From NCBI GenBank assembly GCA_036839715.1, contig DAITDU010000002.1:1-64000 (forward strand): a stretch of DNA of 64,000 nucleotides, given 5' to 3'. The notes under the pieces were generated by a model, which had not been told where the DNA came from, searched no databases, and saw only the letters and a program-made list of their open reading frames with translations. Each line of letters begins with the position of its first letter. The first letter of the stretch is position 1. The stretch comes from Thermocaproicibacter sp002410755 (GTDB taxonomy: Bacteria > Bacillota > Clostridia > Oscillospirales > Acutalibacteraceae). Shown here one piece after another: positions 43,272 to 52,045 of this stretch. Made by a program: the position numbers and the translations under genes.

Positions 43272-45379
43272 ACGGATTTTCTCAGGCCGCGGTATTTTTT
43301 CTGCGGCTTCGGCGTCCTCCACCAAAGGCTTGTATGCGCAAAAATCGGTTCGCAGACATAGAGCACAGAGGGCAGGATGAAAATTGTAACAACGGCGGAA
43401 ATCAGTGCGCCGCGTGCAAGCATACCGCAGATGCTGCTGATAATCTCCACGCGGGAGATCAGTGCAACGCCGAGCGTCGCGCAGAAAAGCACAAGCGAAC
43501 TTGCAATAACCGAGTCGTCGGATGTTGTCGAAGCAATTTGGATTGCCTCGCGGCGTCCGTGCCCGTTCTGGATTTCTTCCTTAAACCGGCTTGTCATCAG
43601 GATGGCATAGTCTACCGTAGCACCAAGCTGCACGCAGCCGATCACCGTCGGCGCCACAAATGGAATAGAGACATTCGTAAGGTATGGGACGCCCTCGTTG
43701 ATGAAGATGGCAAGTTCAGTGGAGCCAACCAGTGCAACTGGTACGGTAAGGGATCGGAAGATAATCATGACAATCGCAAAAATTGCCGCAATGGAAATGT
43801 AACTCGTCACCTTGAAATCGACGTTCGCCGTTGTAATGAGGTCGTCTGTCATGGCCGCTTCGCCTGTTATGATGGATTTTGAGTCATAGTTCTTAACAAT
43901 TTTTGAAATTTCGCTGAGCTGGCTGTTCACTTCCTCCGTTGCCGCAACATATTTCGAGTTTATCATAATCATCTGCATACCGTCTTCTTTAAAGGCACCT
44001 TTGATGTTTTCCGGGACAAAGAAATCCGGAATCTGCGGACCGACAAACTTGCTGTAGGAAAGCACCGACTCCACACCGTCCACTTTCTCAATCTGATCCG
44101 TCATTTTCTTCAGTTTCTGGCTGCCGATGCTGTCATGGACCAGGACGAAGTGCGTCGTAGCCATGTCATAGTCTTTGCGCAGTTTATTTGTCGCCATAAT
44201 GGACGGCAGATCCTGCGGCATGGCAAGGTCCAGCTTGTAGTAGACGGGCACATGGCTCTGTGCATAGGCTGCGGGGAGAAACAGCAGCAGGAAAATGGTA
44301 ACAAACGCCTTGCTATGCTTAATGATAAAGCGGTTAAGGCCCGAGCAGTCCGGTAAAAACACCTTGTGCTGGTACTTTTCGATTGGCCTGTCAAGCACAA
44401 GCAGCAGTGACGGCAGCACAAAGACAACCATCAGGATACCAAGCACAACGCCCTTCGCCATCACAATGCCGATATCGCGCCCGAGCAGCAGACGCATAAA
44501 GCAGAGCGCCAGAAAACCGGCAATCGTTGTAAGGGAACTGCCGGCAAGCGACGATATTGCCGCTTCAATGGCTTTTGCCATTGCATCCTTGTTGTCGTCA
44601 TAGTTGTTCTGTTCCTCACGGTAACGGTTATAAAGGAAAATTGAATAGTCCATGGTGACACCGAGTTGCAGGATACCTGCAATCGCCATGGTCACATAGG
44701 AAATCTGCCCTAAGAAAACATTCGTGCCGAAGTTGTAAAGCACTGCAAGGCCAATATCCAGCAGGAACGCAATCGGCAGAATCCACGACTTCATGGTAAG
44801 GGACATGGCAATGAAAGAAAGCAGCACCGCAAGGCCAACATACTGCGGCAATTCCTCATCAACCAGCTCTTTGGTATCCCTTACAATGGCGGACATCCCG
44901 GCAAGGTAGCACTGCTTATTGCAGAGATTTCGGATTTTTCCAATCGCTTCCATTGTCTCAGTGGAAGCGCCCGGTTTGTCATACTGAATGATAATCAGGG
45001 TGGAGTCTCCGGAATAAAAGATCTTCCGAAGGTTTTCCGGGATCATGCTGGTCGGCACCTGAATGCCAACCAGGCTGGAAAGCCACTCGGCACGCGCTAC
45101 GCCTGGTACCTTTTCAATGGACTTGCGGAGCGAATCCGTATACTCGGAAGGCATATGCTTCACGATGAGCATGGAGGTTGCGGCATCATGGAACGGGTCT
45201 TCCAGAAGCTTTTCCCCCTTGGACGACTCCAAGTCCGGCGGCAGGTAAGTAAGAATATCATAATTAACCTTTGTCGCGGCCATTCCAATAACCGCGGGGA
45301 TAATCAATAGCACTGCGACAGCCAGCACAAGTTTCGGCCGGCGTGTCAGGGCATGAGCAAATTTCTGAAGCAAATTCAT
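43268..45379 (-). CDS. MMPL/RND-superfamily transporter
   Basis: 703 residues with the RND layout: helix 1, a large extracytoplasmic loop, five helices, then the same again. Typical parts are MAIAGILQLGVTMDYSIFLY and VIGCVQLGATVDYAILMT (duplicated GxxxDY motif), which are proton-relay sites of MMPL proteins. Such pumps export lipids, siderophores or drugs. Two ATG/TTG starts exist; GGAAGG is close to ATG 45379. It is the first gene of a two-gene operon with the exported coiled-coil protein and faces a two-component system that may control it. Confidence 0.92.
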   Translation of the reverse strand: MNLLQKFAHALTRRPKLVLAVAVLLIIPAVIGMAATKVNYDILTYLPPDLESSKGEKLLEDPFHDAATSMLIVKHMPSEYTDSLRKSIEKVPGVARAEWLSSLVGIQVPTSMIPENLRKIFYSGDSTLIIIQYDKPGASTETMEAIGKIRNLCNKQCYLAGMSAIVRDTKELVDEELPQYVGLAVLLSFIAMSLTMKSWILPIAFLLDIGLAVLYNFGTNVFLGQISYVTMAIAGILQLGVTMDYSIFLYNRYREEQNNYDDNKDAMAKAIEAAISSLAGSSLTTIAGFLALCFMRLLLGRDIGIVMAKGVVLGILMVVFVLPSLLLVLDRPIEKYQHKVFLPDCSGLNRFIIKHSKAFVTIFLLLFLPAAYAQSHVPVYYKLDLAMPQDLPSIMATNKLRKDYDMATTHFVLVHDSIGSQKLKKMTDQIEKVDGVESVLSYSKFVGPQIPDFFVPENIKGAFKEDGMQMIMINSKYVAATEEVNSQLSEISKIVKNYDSKSIITGEAAMTDDLITTANVDFKVTSYISIAAIFAIVMIIFRSLTVPVALVGSTELAIFINEGVPYLTNVSIPFVAPTVIGCVQLGATVDYAILMTSRFKEEIQNGHGRREAIQIASTTSDDSVIASSLVLFCATLGVALISRVEIISSICGMLARGALISAVVTIFILPSVLYVCEPIFAHTSLWWRTPKPQKKYRGLRKSV

Positions 45380-45491
45380 CAACCTTCCAATTTCCCGTTC
45401 GGGAGTGCCGTGAAATATTTATCAGTACTACCAATCATAGAAAAAATTTTTTCTTTGTCAATGAATCTGCACATTTTCTCATGATTTTTAA

Positions 45492-45520
45492 TAGACTCAA
45501 AAAGCGGAATCCAGTATAAT
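45492..45520 (+). promoter_or_regulatory. Promoter of the two-component operon
   Basis: TAGACT (45492-45497), 17 bases, TATAAT (45515-45520). Confidence 0.6.
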
Positions 45521-45542
45521 CAAAGTAAGGGACAAGCATGGC

Positions 45543-45570
45543 ATGGCCCGGGTACCTGCGCCCGGGCCAT
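45543..45570. repeat. GC-rich palindrome in the leader of the response-regulator gene
   Basis: Perfect 10-base arms ATGGCCCGGG and CCCGGGCCAT with an 8-base loop, lying between the promoter and the chosen start. It could be an operator, an attenuator hairpin or part of a longer coding start at 45538. Confidence 0.7.
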
Positions 45571-45597
45571 ATAGAAAGGACGATAAAGATTAAAACC

Positions 45598-46335
45598 ATG
45601 GGCAACAGAATTCTCCTTGTGGATGATGACAGTTCCATCCTGATCCTGCTTTCCGATGTACTCGGGGATAACGGCTATACCGTCGTCACAGCTTCCTCCG
45701 GCGAAGAAAGCCTGCGCATCCTTGCAAAAGAAAGCTTTGATATGATTATTCTCGATGTCATGATGAAAGGAATCAGCGGCCTTGACGTCTGCCGGCGTAT
45801 CCGTGACAGCGTACGCTGCCCCATTCTCTTTCTGAGCGCAAAAGATTCCTCCAAAGACATCGTTAACGGCCTTTCGCTCGGCGCAGACGACTACCTGACA
45901 AAGCCGTTCGTGCTGGAGGAATTTGTCGCGCGCATCAACGCGCACCTGCGGCGGGAAAACCGCGCTGCTGCACCAAAACGGGAAAATGCCGTCCTCCAGG
46001 TTGGGGACATTGCGCTCAACCGGGAAGACATGAGCGTCCGTAAGGCCGGGAAGCCCGTGCAGCTTTCTACAAAAGAGTTTGAGCTGCTTGCCTACCTGAT
46101 GCAGAATGCGGGCCAGACGCTTTCCCGTGAGAAAATTTACCGCGACGTATGGAAAACTGAATATGGTGACATGGGTACCGTCGCAATCAATATTAAAAAC
46201 CTTCGCGCAAAGCTGGACCCCAACTGGCAGTACATTAAAACTATCTGGGGTTCTGGTTACCGCTTTGTAACGCAAAGCGGCTACGTGGATGAAAAGGCAA
46301 TGGGAATAAACAATGAAAAAAAAGCAAAGGACTGA
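45598..46335 (+). CDS. OmpR/PhoB-family response regulator
   Basis: 245 residues from ATG 45598. The receiver domain has the acidic pair at residues 9-11, phospho-acceptor Asp53 (IILDVMM) and the lysine in YLTKPF. The C-terminal winged helix (about residues 130-230) has STKEFELLAYLMQNAG and GTVAINIKNLRAKL with WGSGYRF. Together with the overlapping kinase gene it forms a two-component system. Its ribosome-binding site is weak, and a start at 45538 inside the palindromic leader cannot be ruled out. It is divergent from the MMPL operon, a likely target. Confidence 0.9.
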   Translation: MGNRILLVDDDSSILILLSDVLGDNGYTVVTASSGEESLRILAKESFDMIILDVMMKGISGLDVCRRIRDSVRCPILFLSAKDSSKDIVNGLSLGADDYLTKPFVLEEFVARINAHLRRENRAAAPKRENAVLQVGDIALNREDMSVRKAGKPVQLSTKEFELLAYLMQNAGQTLSREKIYRDVWKTEYGDMGTVAINIKNLRAKLDPNWQYIKTIWGSGYRFVTQSGYVDEKAMGINNEKKAKD

Positions 46336-47659
46336 CAGGAGCGACTACCCGCGCATCGGCTGGATTTCCAGCAGGCTTTCACACAAAGCGCTTCTCGCCC
46401 TAATTGCGGTTGCAGCGCTGAGCGCGCTGATGATGTACCAAGGTTTTCTTAACTACCTGCGCAATTTCTCAGGCAAAAAATATCAACAGATTTTTACGGA
46501 AGCAGACAACTACGCAAAGTCTGCGGCGGACTACCTGAAAAGCAGCAGGGGAAACTGCAGCGGGCTGGATGAATACGCCACAGCACATGGCTTCTTCTGC
46601 GAAGTTTGGGATGAAAAGGGCACCCTGCTGTTTGAGAGCAGCCAGATTCGGGAAGAAAACCGCTTCCTGATTTCCAGCAGCACAAAGGCGAAGCTTTCAG
46701 ACGGCAGGTACCTAACAGTAAGGGCATGGAACACTCCTATCAATGTAGACGACGTGACACGGCAGTTCCAGCAGCGTGCGGCAGTCGGCCTGTTCCTGAT
46801 GAACATCGGCGCTTTTGTCGTCCTTGCCATTCTGCTTTATTTTCTTGTGTTTGCCCCGATTGTCGGCCTGCGGCGAACCATCCGTGAATACTACGAGCAT
46901 GGTGTCTCCCCCAAAAAGAGCAGCCGCCAGGATGAAATTGGGAAACTGCAAAATACATTTGTGGAAATGGTCGGTGTTCAGGAAGACAAGGAACACGCGG
47001 AGCACCGTCTTGTTGCCTCAATCTCCCACGACATTAAAACGCCGCTCACTTCCGTAATGGGCTTTTCCGAGCGTCTCCTCTCGGCGGAGCTCCCGGAACA
47101 AAAGCAGAAGCAGTACCTGCGCAATATCTACGACAAAGCCCTCGTAATCAAGGGCATTGTGGACGAATTTGACGAATATCTTGAAGCGGATATCCATGAG
47201 AATGCGCCAAAGTCCCTGATGGAAATGGGGAATTTCTGTGAAGCAGTCCGCCGCGAATATCAGGACGAGCTTTCCGACGCCGGTGTAAAGCTTACCGTGG
47301 ACTGCCGCTGCCCAAACGAAAAAATCCGCTGCAATTTTGACCATATGCGTCGCTTTTTCGGCAACCTGATTGACAACAGCATCCAGCACGCAGGTGCCAG
47401 CCATCTGGAACTGCACCTTACCTGTGAGCGCGAGGATGACAACATCGTCTTCCTCTTCAGTGACAACGGGCACGGTGTCCCGCCCGCCATTATCGGGCAG
47501 ATTTTTGAGCCGTTCTTCACAACGGACCGCGGGCGGAAAGTCTCCGGCCTCGGCCTTTCAATCTGCGAAAGCGTAATCCGGGCACACGGAGGAATCATCA
47601 GTGCCGAGAACCTCCCTTCCGGAGGGCTTTGCATCCGTGCAACGCTGCCAAGGGCATAA
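46313..47659 (+). CDS. Membrane sensor histidine kinase
   Basis: 448 residues. Two membrane helices (about 27-45 and 157-181) flank a 110-residue extracytoplasmic sensor. A HAMP-like linker leads to the dimerisation helix with phospho-His239 (SISHDIKTPLTS) and an ATPase domain with N box NLIDNSIQHAG, FSDNGHGVP and GLGLSICESVIRAHGG. It phosphorylates the response regulator, whose gene it overlaps by 23 bases. The signal is unknown; the context with an MMPL pump suggests envelope or lipid stress. Confidence 0.92.
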   Translation: MKKKQRTDRSDYPRIGWISSRLSHKALLALIAVAALSALMMYQGFLNYLRNFSGKKYQQIFTEADNYAKSAADYLKSSRGNCSGLDEYATAHGFFCEVWDEKGTLLFESSQIREENRFLISSSTKAKLSDGRYLTVRAWNTPINVDDVTRQFQQRAAVGLFLMNIGAFVVLAILLYFLVFAPIVGLRRTIREYYEHGVSPKKSSRQDEIGKLQNTFVEMVGVQEDKEHAEHRLVASISHDIKTPLTSVMGFSERLLSAELPEQKQKQYLRNIYDKALVIKGIVDEFDEYLEADIHENAPKSLMEMGNFCEAVRREYQDELSDAGVKLTVDCRCPNEKIRCNFDHMRRFFGNLIDNSIQHAGASHLELHLTCEREDDNIVFLFSDNGHGVPPAIIGQIFEPFFTTDRGRKVSGLGLSICESVIRAHGGIISAENLPSGGLCIRATLPRA

Positions 47660-47666
47660 ATACGGA

Positions 47667-47703
47667 CAGGGCCGGGTGGGAAATCATATCCCATCCGGCC
47701 CTG
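47667..47703. terminator. Bidirectional terminator between converging genes
   Basis: CAGGGCCGGGTGGGA pairs with TCCCATCCGGCCCTG (one wobble), followed by CTTTT on the plus strand. It separates the kinase gene from the MBL gene. Confidence 0.75.
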
Positions 47704-47742
47704 CTTTTACGCTGTTGCAATACAAGGGGCAGGCAATACTTT

Positions 47743-48462
47743 TCAGATGTTCAGGTCGATTTTATCTCCGCGGTTCCGGTAAAACAGGATTTTCTGCCGG
47801 TACGGCTCCGTGCGCGGGTCAGTCTTCAGAATATCAAAAAAGGAAGTGTCCCCGAAGGAGTGCATGGGCACAACGAAGTCTGCTCCAACCGCACTCATAA
47901 AATAATCAATTCCAAGCAGGGCATCCGCCCCCTCTCGTGGATCGACCGGCACAAACGCAAGCTGAATCCGCTCACCCCGAAGCGTATCAATCTCCCGGCG
48001 GTATGCGCGGCCTGCTTCTTCCCGATCCGCAGGCGTGTCTTCCTTCCACTTCCACCAGTTCAGGTCTCCGGCATGGTAAATGCAGAGTCCGTCGGTTTTG
48101 ACGAGGAATGCAACGCCTTCATCAGTGGAGCGAAGCGTCTGCACCGTCAGGCCGCCAAAGCCGGCTGTCTGGCCGGGGCGGAGCCGCACGGCATCTTCCC
48201 GCGTGCGGACATCATCGGAAAGCACATAGCGGATGGTTGGGGCCATACTGCGCCAGGAAAAAATGCGTGGGCTGAAATGGTCGGGATGCCGGTGGGAAAC
48301 AAAGACGACAGGATTTGTCCCCTGTAGCTCTTCCGGGTTGATTACACCGGCGGAAAGGCCCGCCCCATGCGGTGTATCAAGATAATAGTCAAAAATCAGG
48401 AAATGCGCGGCGGTCTTTACCGCAAAAGCGCTGTGGTATAAATAGGTAATTTCCGTACCCAT
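47743..48462 (-). CDS. MBL-fold metallo-hydrolase
   Basis: 239 residues. The metal-binding motif SHRHPDHFS (HxHxDH) is followed by an aspartate/histidine pair in IYHAGDLNWW and a final histidine in VVPMHSFGD. The family resembles YtkL/UlaG-like hydrolases; the substrate is unknown. It lies 50 bases downstream of the Rrf2 gene in the same direction, so they may be cotranscribed. Confidence 0.85.
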   Translation of the reverse strand: MGTEITYLYHSAFAVKTAAHFLIFDYYLDTPHGAGLSAGVINPEELQGTNPVVFVSHRHPDHFSPRIFSWRSMAPTIRYVLSDDVRTREDAVRLRPGQTAGFGGLTVQTLRSTDEGVAFLVKTDGLCIYHAGDLNWWKWKEDTPADREEAGRAYRREIDTLRGERIQLAFVPVDPREGADALLGIDYFMSAVGADFVVPMHSFGDTSFFDILKTDPRTEPYRQKILFYRNRGDKIDLNI

Positions 48463-48512
48463 GAACCGCCCTTCTTCCGAATAAATCCCGGCTTGCCCCG
48501 AAACAGCCGCTG

Positions 48513-48959
48513 TCAGATATAAAACATATAAGCTTCGGCTTTCCGGTACTCTTCAGCTTTTGCTGCAAGGTCATAGAGGGTAATCTTAGAAAGCATGCCG
48601 GAAATTGCCCGGTCTATTGCAGAAAACACCGTTTCCTGCATTGCGCGCTCAATATCCGCGGCCTTTCCGGCAACAGACTGCTCCGTTTTTTCAAACAGGG
48701 ACTGTTCCAGAGATGTCAGCACCTCGAAAGCCGTAATTTCCTGCGGCGGACGCGAAAGCCGGTAGCCGCCCTGAGCCCCTTTGACCGAGTTGACAAGCCC
48801 CGCTTTCTTTAGCAGCGCAAATACCTGCTCCAGATAAATTTTTGAAACGCCAAGCTCCCCGGAAAGACTTGCAACTGTCAGGTAGGCGCCGCCTGCATAG
48901 TTCCGCGCCAGAACGGTGGATGCCGCAAGGCCGTACCGCCCTTTTGATGAAATTCTCAT
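48513..48959 (-). CDS. Rrf2-family transcriptional regulator (CymR-like)
   Basis: 148 residues. The winged helix-turn-helix is MRISSKGRYGLAAST...VASLSGELGVSKIYLEQVFALLKKAGLV with the family wing GAQGGYRLSRPP. It lacks all cysteines, so it cannot bind the Fe-S cluster of IscR/NsrR. This is the state of CymR, which in Bacillus forms a repressor complex with CysK; here the gene is divergent from cysK. Control of cysteine genes is therefore a good inference. GGGAAGAAG precedes the ATG. Confidence 0.9.
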   Translation of the reverse strand: MRISSKGRYGLAASTVLARNYAGGAYLTVASLSGELGVSKIYLEQVFALLKKAGLVNSVKGAQGGYRLSRPPQEITAFEVLTSLEQSLFEKTEQSVAGKAADIERAMQETVFSAIDRAISGMLSKITLYDLAAKAEEYRKAEAYMFYI

Positions 48960-48995
48960 GGTCTTCTTCCCTTCGGGACAATTTTCAGTAATTTA

Positions 48996-49024
48996 ATCAT
49001 AATTTCCTTTATCTGATAAGTCAA
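48996..49024 (-). promoter_or_regulatory. Promoter of the Rrf2 gene
   Basis: Reverse strand TTGACT (49024-49019), 17 bases, TATGAT (49001-48996). Confidence 0.75.
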
Positions 49025-49033
49025 GCAAATCAA

Positions 49034-49054
49034 ATTTATATTAAAAATATATGT
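49034..49054. promoter_or_regulatory. Putative Rrf2 operator 1
   Basis: ATTTATATTAAAAATATATG, near-repeat of operator 2, lies just upstream of the -35 box of the Rrf2 gene. Confidence 0.55.
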
Positions 49055-49070
49055 TTTAATGATTTTCCTC

Positions 49071-49099
49071 TTGACAAACTGTTTTTCTGCGCATATGAT
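49071..49099 (+). promoter_or_regulatory. Promoter of cysK
   Basis: TTGACA (49071-49076), 17 bases, TATGAT (49094-49099). Confidence 0.8.
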
Positions 49100-49121
49100 A
49101 TTTATATCAAACATATATAAT
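49100..49121. promoter_or_regulatory. Putative Rrf2 operator 2 at the cysK transcription start
   Basis: TTATAT-caaacat-ATATAA forms an inverted repeat directly after the -10 box, where a bound repressor would block cysK. Confidence 0.6.
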
Positions 49122-49150
49122 TAGTATGTAATCGAAATGGAGGATTTTTT

Positions 49151-50077
49151 ATGATTGCAAAAAGTATTCTTGACCTGATTGGCAATACCCCGATTGTCGA
49201 GCTTTCCAACTACGAAAAGATTCACGGCCTCAAAGCCACGATTGCCGCAAAACTGGAATTCTACAGTCCGGCTGGAAGCATAAAGGACCGCATCGGGCGC
49301 TACATGATTGAGGACGCAGAAAAGCATGGCAAACTCAAGCCCGGCTCCGTCATTATTGAGCCGACAAGCGGAAACACCGGAATCGGCCTGGCAGCCGTTG
49401 CTGCGGCAAAAGGATACCGCATCATCCTCACAATGCCGGAGACTATGAGCATTGAGCGCCGGAACCTGCTGAAAGCCTATGGGGCCGAAGTGGTGCTGAC
49501 CGACGGTGCAAAGGGCATGAAAGGCGCTATTGAAAAGGCCGACGAGCTTGCAAAGCAGACACCAGATTCGTTTATTCCCGGCCAGTTTGTTAACCCCGCC
49601 AACCCAAAGGCCCACCGTCTGACAACCGGCCCGGAAATCTGGGAGCAGACTGACGGCAAGGTAGATATTTTTATCGCCGGCGTCGGCACAGGCGGCACCG
49701 TCACGGGCGTTGCACAGTACTTGAAAGAGAAAAATTCAAGTGTTAAAATAGTGGCTGTGGAGCCTGCTTCCTCACCGGTTCTTTCGGGCGGCAAGCCAGG
49801 CCCGCACAAGCTGCAGGGCATCGGCGCAGGTTTTGTGCCCAAGACGCTGGATATGTCCCTCCTCGACGAAATCATCACAGTCGGGAACGAAGAAGCCTAC
49901 GCAACGGGCCGTGAGCTCGCGCGCAAAGAAGGGCTGCTCGTTGGGATTTCTTCCGGCGCGGCGGTGTATGCAGCAAAAGTTCTTGCGGAAAGGCCCGAGA
50001 ACGCCGGAAAGCTGATTGCCGTAATCCTGCCGGATACCGGCACGCGTTACCTTTCGACTCCGGATTATCTCGTGTAA
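49151..50077 (+). CDS. cysK: Cysteine synthase (O-acetylserine sulfhydrylase)
   Basis: 308 residues. Makes cysteine from O-acetylserine and sulfide. The PLP lysine is Lys45 in SPAGSIKDR, the substrate loop is EPTSGNTGIGLA and the phosphate loop is GVGTGGTVTG. GGAGG precedes the ATG. It follows a consensus promoter with Rrf2-type sites, and in Bacillus CysK is also the partner of CymR. tcdA follows 14 bases downstream. Confidence 0.95.
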   Translation: MIAKSILDLIGNTPIVELSNYEKIHGLKATIAAKLEFYSPAGSIKDRIGRYMIEDAEKHGKLKPGSVIIEPTSGNTGIGLAAVAAAKGYRIILTMPETMSIERRNLLKAYGAEVVLTDGAKGMKGAIEKADELAKQTPDSFIPGQFVNPANPKAHRLTTGPEIWEQTDGKVDIFIAGVGTGGTVTGVAQYLKEKNSSVKIVAVEPASSPVLSGGKPGPHKLQGIGAGFVPKTLDMSLLDEIITVGNEEAYATGRELARKEGLLVGISSGAAVYAAKVLAERPENAGKLIAVILPDTGTRYLSTPDYLV

Positions 50078-50091
50078 AGGTTTAAAAATCT

Positions 50092-50811
50092 ATGGAATCG
50101 ATTCCTGCCGAATTTTCCCGCACACAGCTGCTGCTGGGGGATAAGGCAATCCAGAAACTACAGGACGCCGCTGTTGCCATTTTCGGCATTGGCGGCGTTG
50201 GCTCGTTTGTAACGGAAGCGCTCGCCCGTGCGGGAGTCGGCTCCCTTATAATCGTTGACAGCGATACGGTTGAGCTTTCCAATCTCAACCGGCAGATTAT
50301 CGCACTGCACTCGACAGTCGGCCGCCCGAAAGTTGACGTTATGGCGGAACGCATTCTTGACATCAACCCAGCCTGCCATGTGGAAAAGCGCCGCTGTTTT
50401 TTCACACCGGAGACTGCCGGGGAATTTGATTTTTCCAAATACAGCTATATTGTGGACGCGGTAGATACGGTCACCGCCAAACTGGAGCTGATTGTCCGTG
50501 CAAAACAGGCAGGCATCCCCATCATCAGTGCCATGGGTGCAGGCAACAAGCTGGATCCCACCAGATTTGAGGTCGCCGACATCAGTAAGACAAGCGTCTG
50601 CCCACTCGCCCGCGTGATGCGGCGGGAGCTGCGCGCACGCGGTATTGAGCACCTGAAAGTCGTTTACTCAAAAGAGCCACCGCGCATCACCCACGCCCCG
50701 GCAGGGCCTTCGCCGGAAAAGTGCCCGCCCGGAAGCGTGCCTTTTGTCCCTCCTGTTGCAGGGATGATTCTTGCGGGCGAAGTAATCCGCGACCTGACGG
50801 CAGAAAACTGA
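50092..50811 (+). CDS. tcdA: tRNA threonylcarbamoyladenosine dehydratase (TcdA/CsdL)
   Basis: 239 residues. An E1/ThiF-like enzyme with the ATP site FGIGGVGSFVTEALARAG and SNLNRQ, which converts t6A37 of tRNAs to its cyclic form. AGNKLDPTRFEVADISKT and CPPGSVPFVPPVAG are family hallmarks. It follows cysK by 14 bases and is probably cotranscribed, perhaps only by chance. Confidence 0.93.
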   Translation: MESIPAEFSRTQLLLGDKAIQKLQDAAVAIFGIGGVGSFVTEALARAGVGSLIIVDSDTVELSNLNRQIIALHSTVGRPKVDVMAERILDINPACHVEKRRCFFTPETAGEFDFSKYSYIVDAVDTVTAKLELIVRAKQAGIPIISAMGAGNKLDPTRFEVADISKTSVCPLARVMRRELRARGIEHLKVVYSKEPPRITHAPAGPSPEKCPPGSVPFVPPVAGMILAGEVIRDLTAEN

Positions 50812-50891
50812 AAACAGGAAAAGCTATGCACATCCATCCCGGTATGGTATAATCATTCATAAGAAAAAATGAAAGCCGGGAAGAAAGCATT

Positions 50892-52045
50892 ATGAAATTT
50901 TTCCATCTTTCTGACCTGCATATTGGTAAGCGGGTGAATGAATTTGACCTGCTGAAAGACCAGGAATACATTCTCGGACAGATTCTCACACTCGCCAAGC
51001 GGGAAAAGCCTGACGCAGTCCTGATTGCCGGTGACCTATATGACCGCAGCGTCCCGCCGGCCGGCGCTGTGGAGCTGCTTGACTCCTTCCTTACGGAGCT
51101 TGCCGGGCTTTGCTGTGCTGTGCTTGCCATAAGCGGAAACCATGATTCCCCTGAGCGTCTTGACTTTGGCAGCCGGATTATGAGCCGTTCAGGCGTAACC
51201 ATCGCCGGTTCGTTCCGCGGGAAGCCGCAGGAAGTCACACTGAGGGATTGCTATGGCCCCGTCCATTTCTGGCTGCTGCCATATCTGAAGCCTGCCTGTG
51301 CCGCACCATACTTCCCGCCGGAAAAGCTCAGCTCCTGCGAGAGCACGGTGCGCACCGCACTTTCCGCGGCAGGATGGAACCCCACTGAACGGAACGTGCT
51401 GGTCGCCCATCAGTTCGTGACAGCATTTGGCACCGATCCGGAACGCTGCGATTCTGAAACGCTTTCACTCGGCGGCTCGGATGCAGTCGATTTTTCTGCT
51501 TTTGACGGCTTCGATTATGTTGCGCTTGGCCACCTGCATGGCCCACAGCATATCGGGCGGCAGGAAGTCCGATACGCCGGTTCACCGCTCAAATATTCGT
51601 TCTCTGAAGTACGACAGAAAAAATCCGTCGCCGTGGTAGAGTTGAAAGAGAAGGGCAGCGTTTCCATTCGGTTGACCCACTTTCCCCGCTGCATGAAATG
51701 CGCGTGATCCGCGGGCCGATTGCCGAGCTGACGAAACAGGAAAACGTCACCTGCGGCAGCCGGGAAGATTATATCCGCGCAGAGCTGACGGATGGGCACG
51801 CCATTGCCCGTGCCGCCGACCGGCTGCGCGCCGTCTACCCCAATCTGATGTGCATTGAATTTACAGGCGCTCCCGGCCCGGCGGCACCATCGAAAACCGC
51901 CGCTTCCGGCGATGTGGCGCACCGGACGCCACAGGAGCTTTTTGCGGAATTTTACCGCAACCAGAATGGCCGTGAGCTGCCGGAAGGGGAATGCGCAGAG
52001 CTGGAGAATGCCGTACGCGCGGCAGGCGAGGGGGAAAAGCCATGA
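50892..52045 (+). CDS. sbcD: Exonuclease subunit SbcD, interrupted by a frameshift
   Basis: About 384 residues when joined. The calcineurin-like nuclease motifs are FFHLSDLHIGKR, IAGDLYDRSVPP, ISGNHDSPERL and LGHLHGPQ. The first frame stops at 51705-51707 after RLTHFPRCMKCA; the second resumes with PLHEMRVIRGPIAELTKQEN. One C is missing in the CCC run at 51676-51678 (ACCCA where ACCCCA would read TPLSPLHEM). With SbcC it forms the Mre11-Rad50-like nuclease that opens DNA hairpins. The frameshift may be an error; the sbcC overlap (ATGA at 52042) is intact. Confidence 0.9.
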
